Shown here piece by piece: positions 31,552 to 38,906 of a stretch of DNA of 38,906 nt. The first letter of the stretch is position 1, and every line of letters starts with the position of its first letter. The notes below the pieces were generated by a model. That model was not told the DNA's origin and searched no databases. It saw only the letters and a list, made by a program, of their open reading frames with translations. Made by a program: the position numbers and the translations under genes. The DNA comes from Frankia alni (GTDB taxonomy: Bacteria; Actinomycetota; Actinomycetes; Frankiales; Frankiaceae). The stretch is taken from assembly GCA_026225295.1 (NCBI GenBank), contig JAMFSN010000358.1, positions 1 to 38,906 of the forward strand. Direction: 5' to 3'.

Positions 31552-32551
31552 CGTCGACCTGCTTGGTGGCCGTGAGCGACCCGCGCCCCGGACCGGAGTA
31601 GACGCCCGAGGTCGGGGCGACGTCGGCGTAGTCGCGCCCGACCGCCACGGTCAGGTACCGCCGGTCGGCGAGCCGGTCGTGGCAGGGGTCGATCGCCACC
31701 GCGCGGGCCGTTCCGTCGGCGGACGGATCCGGCACGATCACCTCCACCCAGGCGTGGGTGCCGCCGTCCCCGAGCAGGTGCCCGGAGACGTACCGGCTCG
31801 GAACGCCCGCCGCCCGGCACAGCGCCAAGGTGACGTGCGCGTGGTCCTGGCACACCCCCCGGCCACCGGCCAGGGCTTCCGCGGCCGGGGTCAGAACGCC
31901 CGTGACGCCGCCGGTGTAGGCGATCCGACCGTGCACCCAGGAGGCGCACCGCCGGGCCGTGGTGAGCGGGTCCCCGGCGCAAAGCGACGAGGCGACCGCC
32001 CGGATCCGGGCGTCGGACCGGGTCAGCGCGGTCGGGTTCAGCAGCCGCCGCCCGGTCAACGCGGACGCCGGCAGCCGCGGCGGTTCGGCGCCGTCCCGCT
32101 CGACGACCGCGAACACCGCGAACTCCAGCCGGGATGGCACCCGGGCGACCCGGGCCACCGCCACGACACCCCCGTCCGGGGTCCGTTCCCAGGTCAGGAC
32201 GGCGGTCGGGTCCGAAATGTCGATCCAGTAGGCCTTCCGGGACTGGTCGCCGTGGCGGGCCGGGGGGATGACCGCGAGCCGGTGGACGAGGTCGTGGGCC
32301 GGCCCGTCGTAGGAGTAGGCGAACCGCTGGCTGATCCGGTAGGTGACCCGGCCGGCCGCCCCCAGCTGGGCGGCGCGGGCGGCGGGATCGGTGGCCAGGA
32401 CGACGGCCGGCGCCCCCGTCAACTCGGCCAGCGGGTCGTCGACGGCCGATCCGGGCGCGCCCCTCACCTGGTCATCATCGCCCCGGCCTGTTTCCCGCTC
32501 GTTACCGGCCCATCGGCCCGACGGTGGGCCGCGGAGTTTCCTCCCGGTCAT
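31535..32551 (-). CDS. Transglutaminase-like family protein
   Basis: A 338-aa protein with an N-terminal beta-rich domain (VTYRISQRFAYSYDGPAHD onward, about 68-170) and a C-terminal transglutaminase-like core. The catalytic triad is visible: Cys in GRGVCQDHAHV, His in GTHAWVEV and Asp in AIDPCHD. Family members act as proteases or amidases; the substrate is unknown. No signal peptide is seen, so it is probably cytoplasmic. The ATG at 32551 lacks a good ribosome-binding site; a GTG at 32467 would remove a low-complexity start. It is divergent from ppk1 over 46 bp and its 3' end overlaps cofC. Confidence 0.85.
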   Translation of the reverse strand: MTGRKLRGPPSGRWAGNERETGRGDDDQVRGAPGSAVDDPLAELTGAPAVVLATDPAARAAQLGAAGRVTYRISQRFAYSYDGPAHDLVHRLAVIPPARHGDQSRKAYWIDISDPTAVLTWERTPDGGVVAVARVARVPSRLEFAVFAVVERDGAEPPRLPASALTGRRLLNPTALTRSDARIRAVASSLCAGDPLTTARRCASWVHGRIAYTGGVTGVLTPAAEALAGGRGVCQDHAHVTLALCRAAGVPSRYVSGHLLGDGGTHAWVEVIVPDPSADGTARAVAIDPCHDRLADRRYLTVAVGRDYADVAPTSGVYSGPGRGSLTATKQVDVIGLG

Positions 32552-32597
32552 CTGACCGGGCTGCCGGGTTCACGTTCGCCTGGCACCATCGGTTGGC

Positions 32598-34766
32598 ATG
32601 AGCGAGGCGGTGGCCACCAGGCCGGAACAACCCCAGCGCAAGCCCCGCAGTGCCCTGCTGGAGCCGTTTGAGGCGCCCCGGCCCCCGGCCGCCGCGTCCG
32701 ACCTGCCCGGCGACCGGTTCATCAACCGGGAACGCTCGTGGCTGGACTTCAACGCCCGGGTGCTCGCGCTGGCCGAAGACGAAAGCGTCCCACTGCTCGA
32801 GCGGGCCAAGTTCCTGGCCATCTTCGCGAGCAACCTCGACGAGTTCTACATGGTCCGGGTGGCCGGGCTGATGCGCCGGGAGGTCACCCGGTTGTCGGTC
32901 CGTAGTGCTGACGGGCTCACCGCCCGGGAGCAGCTCGACATCATCAGCAAGGAGACGGCCGAGTTGACCGAGCGGCACGCCCGCTGTTTCAACGAATCGG
33001 TGCGCCCGGGGCTGGCCGAGGCCGGCATCACGATCCTGCACTGGGGCGAGTTGTCCGAGGAGCAGCGCGAGTCGCTGCACGGCTACTTCCACGAGCAGGT
33101 CTTCCCGGTCCTGACCCCGCTCGCGGTCGATCCGGCCCACCCGTTCCCCTACATCAGCGGGCTGTCGCTGAACCTGGGGGTCACGGTGCGGCATCCGGGC
33201 GGTGGCCACGACCGGTTCGCGCGGGTGAAGATCCCCCAGAACGTGCCCCGGCTGGTGCCGGTCGTCGGGGCCGACGGCGCCCCGGCCCGGTTCGTCCCGC
33301 TTGAGGACCTGATCGGCGCCCACCTGGCCCAGTTGTTCCCGGGCATGGATGTCACCGACTCCCATGTCTTCCGGGTCACCCGCAACGCCGATCTCGAAGT
33401 CGAGGAGGACGAGGCCGAGGACCTGCTGCAGGCGCTGGAACGGGAGCTCGCCCGCCGCCGGTTCGGCCCCGCCGTCCGCCTCGAGGTGGCCGCCGACATC
33501 GACCACGACCTGCTCGAGCTGCTCATGCGGGAACTCGAGGTGACCACCCGGGAGGTGCAGCGGGTCCCGAGCCTGCTCGACCTGTCCACGCTGTGGGCGC
33601 TCTACGACCTCGACCGACCGGAGCTCAAGGACCCGCCCCGGGTGCCGGCCACCCATCCCCGGCTGGTGTCCCCGGACGGCGAGCACCCGGCCGACTTCTT
33701 CTCGGCGCTGCGCGACGGCGACGTGCTCGTGCACCATCCCTACGACTCGTTCACGACCTCGGTGCAGCGCTTCATCGAGCAGGCCGCCGCCGATCCCAAC
33801 GTGCTGGCGATCAAGCAGACGCTCTATCGGACGTCCGGTGACTCGCCGATCGTCGAGGCGCTGATCGACGCCGCCGAAGCCGGCAAGCAGGTCGTTGTCC
33901 TGGTCGAGATCAAGGCCCGGTTCGACGAGACGGCCAACATCCGCTGGGCCCGGGAGCTGGAGCGGGCCGGCTGCCACGTCGTCTACGGGTTGATCGGTCT
34001 CAAGACGCACTGCAAGACGTGCCTGGTGGTGCGCCAGGAACGCGGCCGGCTCCGGCGCTACTGCCACATCGGCACCGGCAACTACAACCCGAAGACGGCC
34101 CGCCTCTACGAGGATCTCGGTCTGCTGACCGCCGACCCGGACATCGGCGCCGACCTCACCGACCTGTTCAACGTGCTCACCGGCTACAGCCGGCAGACGG
34201 AGTACCGGTCGTTGCTGGTGGCGCCGGAACGGATGCGCGGCGGCATCATCGAGCGGATCGAGCAGGAGGCCCAGGCGGCCCGGGACGGCCGGGACGCCGG
34301 CATCCGGCTCAAGCTCAACAGCCTGGTCGACGAGGAGATCGTCGACGCCCTGTACCGGGCCTCCCGGGCCGGGGTCCAGATTGAGTGCCTGGTCCGGGGG
34401 ATCTGCGCGTTGAAGCCGGGCGTGGAGGGCCTGTCCGAGACGGTCCGGGTCCGTTCGATCCTGGGCCGCTACCTGGAACACAGCCGGGTGTTCGAGTTCC
34501 GGTCGTCCGGCGAACACTGGATCGGCAGCGCCGACATGATGCACCGCAACCTCGACCGTCGGATCGAGGTGCTCGTCTCGGTCCGCCAGGACGACCTCAA
34601 GTCGTCCCTGCGCACGATGCTCGACCACGCCTTCTCCGACGGGGTCCGGGCCTGGGAACTGCACCCGGACGGCACCTGGACCCGTTCGGCCGGGACCGAC
34701 GACCACCCGCTGACCGACTATCAGCACGACCTGACCCGATGGGCGCACGACCGGGCGGCCGTCTAG
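32598..34766 (+). CDS. ppk1: Polyphosphate kinase 1
   Basis: PPK1 makes polyphosphate from ATP; 722 aa, usual length. N-terminal domain [21 protein letters not shown] (about 41-61) and [16 protein letters not shown]. Then [49 protein letters not shown] and [11 protein letters not shown] follow. The autophosphorylated His is in [20 protein letters not shown], with the second catalytic His in the C2 domain ([15 protein letters not shown]). ATG 32598 begins [11 protein letters not shown] with no Shine-Dalgarno. Downstream lies hup; the NUDIX gene found next to ppk1 in mycobacteria is absent. Confidence 0.97.
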   Translation: MSEAVATRPEQPQRKPRSALLEPFEAPRPPAAASDLPGDRFINRERSWLDFNARVLALAEDESVPLLERAKFLAIFASNLDEFYMVRVAGLMRREVTRLSVRSADGLTAREQLDIISKETAELTERHARCFNESVRPGLAEAGITILHWGELSEEQRESLHGYFHEQVFPVLTPLAVDPAHPFPYISGLSLNLGVTVRHPGGGHDRFARVKIPQNVPRLVPVVGADGAPARFVPLEDLIGAHLAQLFPGMDVTDSHVFRVTRNADLEVEEDEAEDLLQALERELARRRFGPAVRLEVAADIDHDLLELLMRELEVTTREVQRVPSLLDLSTLWALYDLDRPELKDPPRVPATHPRLVSPDGEHPADFFSALRDGDVLVHHPYDSFTTSVQRFIEQAAADPNVLAIKQTLYRTSGDSPIVEALIDAAEAGKQVVVLVEIKARFDETANIRWARELERAGCHVVYGLIGLKTHCKTCLVVRQERGRLRRYCHIGTGNYNPKTARLYEDLGLLTADPDIGADLTDLFNVLTGYSRQTEYRSLLVAPERMRGGIIERIEQEAQAARDGRDAGIRLKLNSLVDEEIVDALYRASRAGVQIECLVRGICALKPGVEGLSETVRVRSILGRYLEHSRVFEFRSSGEHWIGSADMMHRNLDRRIEVLVSVRQDDLKSSLRTMLDHAFSDGVRAWELHPDGTWTRSAGTDDHPLTDYQHDLTRWAHDRAAV

Positions 34767-34806
34767 AGCTGACGAACCGGAGCTGACCAGTTGGGGCTAC
34801 CGGCTC

Positions 34807-34839
34807 GGGGTCAAGGGGTCGGGGTCAAAGGGGTCGGGG
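34807..34839 (+). other. Five-run G-quadruplex motif between ppk1 and hup
   Basis: Runs of four G at 34807-34810, 34815-34818, 34821-34824, 34830-34833 and 34836-34839 with loops of 4, 2, 5 and 2 nt (TCAA, TC, TCAAA, TC). The run ends immediately before the hup stop codon (34840-34842, TAA on the minus strand), so it is non-coding for both genes and lies in the ppk1 3' UTR. No classical terminator hairpin is present in the gap. Confidence 0.65.
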
Positions 34840-35115
34840 TTACTTCGAGACGCTGGCTTTGAATTCCGAGCCGGGGCGGAACTTCGGCACGGTCGAGGCC
34901 GCGACGTGCACCGGCTCACCGGTGGCCGGGTTGCGGCCGGTGCGCGCCGCGCGCTCGACCCGCTCGAACACGCCGAAGCCGGTGATCGTGACCTTCTCAC
35001 CGGATGACACGGCATCCTGGATGGCCTCGAACACGGCGTCGACGGCCTTGGTGGCGTTCGAGCGACCACCTTCGATCTGCTTGGCGATGCGGTCGACGAG
35101 CTGCGACTTGTTCAC
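34840..35115 (-). CDS. hup: HU-family nucleoid protein
   Basis: A 91-aa HU-type DNA-bending protein: NKSQLVDRIAKQI at the N-terminus, the ITGFGVFERVERAARTGRNP arm region with the family RTGRNPATGE motif, and VPKFRPGSEFKASVSK at the end. It has the standard bacterial length and lacks the long Lys/Ala/Pro tail of mycobacterial HupB or streptomycete HupS. The start is GTG 35115, with AGGAGG 4 nt upstream; the frame is open to 35301. A good promoter lies 67-95 nt upstream. Position between ppk1 and the leuDC region is conserved. Confidence 0.96.
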   Translation of the reverse strand: MNKSQLVDRIAKQIEGGRSNATKAVDAVFEAIQDAVSSGEKVTITGFGVFERVERAARTGRNPATGEPVHVAASTVPKFRPGSEFKASVSK

Positions 35116-35119
35116 GGTT

Positions 35120-35125
35120 CCTCCT
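35120..35125 (-). promoter_or_regulatory. Ribosome-binding site deciding the hup start
   Basis: AGGAGG on the minus strand 4 nt before GTG 35115, excluding the longer frame to 35301. Confidence 0.8.
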
Positions 35126-35181
35126 GGGAGTGCCCGGCGGACCGGGCTCGGGACCACCTTCGGGGCAGCACTTTGCGTTGC

Positions 35182-35210
35182 ACCGTAGGCATCTCGGACC
35201 GCTGGGGCAA
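35182..35210 (-). promoter_or_regulatory. Sigma70-type promoter of hup
   Basis: Minus strand TTGCCC (35210-35205), 17-bp spacer, TACGGT (35187-35182), a good actinobacterial housekeeping promoter with a predicted start near 35175 and a 60-nt leader containing the hup ribosome-binding site. Confidence 0.55.
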
Positions 35211-35236
35211 TGTTCGCGCGCGTGTCGCGTGGAACA
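35211..35236. repeat. Inverted repeat abutting the hup -35
   Basis: TGTTC (35211-35215) and GAACA (35232-35236) are inverted arms 16 bp apart, starting directly upstream of the hup -35. A second palindrome, GGCCC-ATA-GGGCC, is at 35250-35262 and could end the upstream methyltransferase transcript. Confidence 0.35.
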
Positions 35237-35297
35237 AATGCCCATGTCAGGCCCATAGGGCCAACCAACACCCCGTCAGAACGCGGCAGCGCCCCGA

Positions 35298-36077
35298 TCA
35301 CCCTGTGTCACAAGGGCTCTCCTCGGCCGGCTGGCGGGCGGACACTTCCATACGCATGTAGGTGACCGCGCCCCCGGGCAGGCGGTCCGCGACGGTCCGC
35401 ACGAAGGCGTCCCGCTCCCGCTCCGGAAGCGTCTGCAGGTAGCCCCGCAGAATGATCGTCCGCAGGATGGTGTCGAGGTCCCGACCGGGCCGGAACGGTT
35501 CCTCGCGCCGCAGCGCCGCCTCGATGTCGACGAAGCCCGCGGCCCGCAGCAGGGGGACCTCCTGGGCCGGCGTCGCGAAACGGTGACCGCCCGGCTCGAC
35601 CCCGATCGCCCGCAGCGCCTCGTCCACCTCGGCGATGTTGCCGGCCCCGCCGTACTCCAGCACGATCCGGCCGCCCGGGCGCAGCACCCGGGCCAGCTCG
35701 CCGAACACGAAGCCGTGGTCGTCGAGCCAGTGCAACGTCGCGACCGAGAACACCGCGTCGACGGACCCGGCCGGCAACGGCAGCGGGGTGGCCAGGTCGT
35801 GGACGAAGGCGGTGAGCCGCCCGGCCGCCACCGCGTCCGCGTTGGCCGCCCGGGTCGCCTCGACCATGGCCGCCGAACCGTCGACGGCGATGAGGCGTCC
35901 GGCCGGCAACGCGGCGAGCAGCAGGGCCGCGTCCCGTCCGGTGCCCGAACCCAGTTCCAGCACCACCTCGTCGCCGACCGGCGCCAGGCGGCCGAGCGTC
36001 CGCCGCCCCCACCGCTCGTGGGGCAGGGTCAACGTGCCGTAGGTCGAGGCATCCCATTCCCGCGCGGTGGCGGCCAC
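35298..36077 (-). CDS. Class I SAM-dependent methyltransferase
   Basis: A 259-aa methyltransferase. Motif I is VVLELGSGTGRDAALLL (about 38-54), an acidic residue in LIAVDGSAAM binds the SAM ribose, then SVDAVFSVATLHWL and LARVLRPGGRIVLEYGG are motifs IV and post-IV. The pattern resembles the trans-aconitate/UbiE-type small-molecule methyltransferases, but the substrate cannot be told from sequence. The GTG at 36077 is 9 bp after leuD, in the same direction, so it is probably the last gene of a leuC-leuD-methyltransferase operon. This gene is not part of the leu operons I recall. Confidence 0.85.
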   Translation of the reverse strand: MAATAREWDASTYGTLTLPHERWGRRTLGRLAPVGDEVVLELGSGTGRDAALLLAALPAGRLIAVDGSAAMVEATRAANADAVAAGRLTAFVHDLATPLPLPAGSVDAVFSVATLHWLDDHGFVFGELARVLRPGGRIVLEYGGAGNIAEVDEALRAIGVEPGGHRFATPAQEVPLLRAAGFVDIEAALRREEPFRPGRDLDTILRTIILRGYLQTLPERERDAFVRTVADRLPGGAVTYMRMEVSARQPAEESPCDTG

Positions 36078-36086
36078 GGCGCGGGC

Positions 36087-36677
36087 TCAGACCGTCGTCG
36101 GCAGGCGACCCGGCCGGCCGGCCTCGAAGGCGGTGATGACACCTTCGTTGCGCAGGGTCAGACCCACGTCGTCGAGGCCCTCCATGAGCCGCCAGCGGGT
36201 GAAGTCGTCGAGGTCGAAGGAGGCCGTGGGGAGGCCCTCGGCCCGCACCTCGCGCGCACCGAGGTCGACAGTCACCTCGAGCGTCGGGTCCGCCTCGGCC
36301 GCGGCCTGCAGCGCCTCCACGACGGCGGCCGGCAGCTGAACCGGCAGCAGTCCGTTGCCCAGCGCGTTGCCGCGGAAGATGTCGGCGAACCGCGACGAGA
36401 TGACGGCCCGGAAACCGAAGTCCTGCAGGGCCCAGACCGCGTGCTCGCGCGACGACCCGGTGCCGAAGTTCTCGCCGGCGATCAGCACCGTCGCCCCGCG
36501 GTACGCGGGCCGGTCGAGGATGAAGTCGGGCTGGTTGCGCCATTCCTCGAACAGGCCGGCGCCGAAGCCGGTCCGTTCGACGCGCTTGAGCCACTCGCTC
36601 GGGATGATCTGGTCGGTGTCGACGTCGGTCCGCCGCAGCGGCACCGCGCGGCCGGTGTGGATGGTGAACGCTTCCAT
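36087..36677 (-). CDS. leuD: 3-isopropylmalate dehydratase small subunit
   Basis: Small subunit of isopropylmalate isomerase (leucine synthesis), which closes over the LeuC active site. The 196-aa product has [20 protein letters not shown], the [17 protein letters not shown] loop that binds substrate and [23 protein letters not shown] 36677 is 27 bp after leuC. The length matches actinobacterial LeuD. Confidence 0.96.
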   Translation of the reverse strand: MEAFTIHTGRAVPLRRTDVDTDQIIPSEWLKRVERTGFGAGLFEEWRNQPDFILDRPAYRGATVLIAGENFGTGSSREHAVWALQDFGFRAVISSRFADIFRGNALGNGLLPVQLPAAVVEALQAAAEADPTLEVTVDLGAREVRAEGLPTASFDLDDFTRWRLMEGLDDVGLTLRNEGVITAFEAGRPGRLPTTV

Positions 36678-36704
36678 GGGTCGGTCTCCTTACCGGTCGG
36701 CGGA

Positions 36705-38141
<1,437 letters not shown>

Positions 38142-38147
38142 GGACCG

Positions 38148-38156
38148 CTCCTTCCT
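38148..38156 (-). promoter_or_regulatory. Ribosome-binding site deciding the leuC start
   Basis: AGGAAGGAG on the minus strand 6 nt before the ATG at 38141. Confidence 0.75.
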
Positions 38157-38227
38157 GAGGTTTTCCGTCGTGACCGGTCTTGGCAGCAGCACTGGTATCC
38201 CAGCATTCGAGATGGCAGTATCAACTT
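38157..38227. promoter_or_regulatory. leuC / ndgR divergent regulatory region
   Basis: An A+T-richer gap (for example GTTGATAC and ATGCTGGGATACC on the minus strand; GATAC recurs 22 bp apart) between divergent leuC and the IclR gene. It must carry both promoters and probably the regulator's operator; I could not assign hexamers with confidence. Confidence 0.4.
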
Positions 38228-38906
38228 GTGGAACACAATAGCGGAGTCGGCGTTCTCGACAAGGCCGCGCTCGTCCTGACCGCGGTCGAGGCCGGCCCGT
38301 CCTCCCTCGCCGACCTGGTCGCGCGGACCGGGCTGACCAGGGCCACCGCCCATCGCCTGGCCGCCGCGCTGGAGGTGCACCGGCTGGTGGCGCGGGACGG
38401 CGCCGGCCGTTTTGTGGCCGGTCCGCGGCTGGCCGCCGCCGGGCCATCACCGCTGCCCTGGACGGTTGCCGCCGCCGCTCCGGGCATTCTGGTCGGCCTG
38501 CGCGACGCGACCGGGGAGAGCACCCAGCTCTACGTCCGCCAGGGCCCGGTCCGGATCTGCGTCGCCGCCGCCGAACGCGCCCACGGCCTGCGCGACAGCG
38601 TCCCGGTCGGCACGACGCTGCCGATGACCGCCGGGTCGGGCGCCCAGGTGCTGCTCGCGTTCGCGACCGGCCCGGACGCGGCGGTCCCGGACGGTGTCGT
38701 GTTCGACCCGGCCGTCCTGGAAAGGGTGCGCCGCCGGGGTTGGGCCGAGAGCATCGGCGAACGGGAGCCAGGGCTCGCATCCGTCTCCGCGCCGGTGCTG
38801 GCGCCCGACGGGGCCCTCCTCGGGGCCGTGTCGTTGTCCGGGCCGGTCGAGCGGGTCACGCGGTCCCCCGGGCGCCGCCACGGCGACGCGGTGGTGGCCG
38901 CCGCCC
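38228..38906 (+). CDS. ndgR: IclR-family regulator, NdgR-type (3' end beyond window)
   Basis: Partial, at least 226 aa. From GTG 38228: [17 protein letters not shown], then a winged helix-turn-helix ([21 protein letters not shown], about 26-46, with [16 protein letters not shown] as the wing) and the start of the IclR ligand-binding domain ([20 protein letters not shown], then [22 protein letters not shown]). In Streptomyces NdgR, divergent from leuCD, controls leucine and other amino acid genes. Position and family support the same assignment. The ribosome-binding site is not evident and the C-terminus is cut by the window edge. Confidence 0.85.
   Translation, partial: MEHNSGVGVLDKAALVLTAVEAGPSSLADLVARTGLTRATAHRLAAALEVHRLVARDGAGRFVAGPRLAAAGPSPLPWTVAAAAPGILVGLRDATGESTQLYVRQGPVRICVAAAERAHGLRDSVPVGTTLPMTAGSGAQVLLAFATGPDAAVPDGVVFDPAVLERVRRRGWAESIGEREPGLASVSAPVLAPDGALLGAVSLSGPVERVTRSPGRRHGDAVVAAA

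Noticed and set aside
32502-34748. 748-codon minus-strand frame opposite ppk1
   Set aside because: Antisense shadow of ppk1, low-complexity Val/Gly/Asp content.

Overview
The window is chromosomal housekeeping DNA from a strongly GC-rich actinomycete. The evidence is the very high G/C at third codon positions, frequent GTG starts, lineage-typical proteins (DUF2469, SepIVA-like coiled coil, DUF3515 lipoprotein, stand-alone Lrp ligand-binding domain, NdgR-type IclR regulator beside leuCD) and a coenzyme F420 gene (cofC). Gene order closely follows the conserved xerC-dprA-yraN / rplS-trmD-rpsP-ffh-ftsY-smc / mutM-rnc-coaD-recG / thiL-gpsA-ppk1-hup-leuDC order that I recall from Mycobacterium and Streptomyces. 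I cannot name a genus; a member of the Frankia/Cryptosporangium/Sporichthya part of the phylum would fit. No phage, plasmid, IS, CRISPR, tRNA or rRNA was seen.

Layout. 1-3761 (minus): partial xerC, dprA, comM and yraN, the last three chained by 1-4 bp overlaps and preceded by an inverted pair of DnaA-box-like sequences. 4058-9226 (minus): DUF2469, rnhB, lepB, rplS, trmD, rimM, khpA and rpsP, i.e. RNA-primer removal, protein export and ribosome/tRNA maturation; rplS has a GC-rich leader with mutually exclusive hairpins. 9487-17529 (minus): ffh, ftsY (SRP pathway), smc, a 65-aa coiled-coil protein and acyP. 17555-17854 (plus): a small lipoprotein. 17892-25619 (minus): mutM, rnc, a degenerate plsX, rpmF, DUF177, sepIVA, coaD, rsmD and recG. 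25746-32551 alternates strand: rpmB, thiD/thiL, an Lrp-type domain, a DUF3515 lipoprotein, gpsA/plsC, cofC, a transglutaminase-like gene. 32598-38906: ppk1, hup, a methyltransferase, leuD/leuC and a divergent IclR regulator cut by the window end.

How the genes work together. ffh and ftsY deliver membrane proteins and lepB cleaves exported ones. rplS, trmD, rimM, rpsP, rpmF, rpmB and rsmD serve the ribosome. gpsA, plsC and the plsX homologue feed phospholipid synthesis. thiD and thiL make thiamine diphosphate, coaD makes CoA, and leuCD makes leucine under a probable NdgR regulator.

The departures from the usual order are the most informative part. No amt-glnB-glnD lies between ftsY and ffh (475-bp gene-free spacer). 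No ddl lies between the DUF3515 gene and gpsA (458-bp spacer with paired palindromic repeats and a coding-like remnant). No NUDIX gene lies between ppk1 and hup, where there is instead a compact five-run G-quadruplex motif. No completely new multi-gene system is evident; the candidate novelties are regulatory: the DnaA-box promoter, the rplS leader, the repeat pair at 28.6-28.7 kb and the G4 motif.
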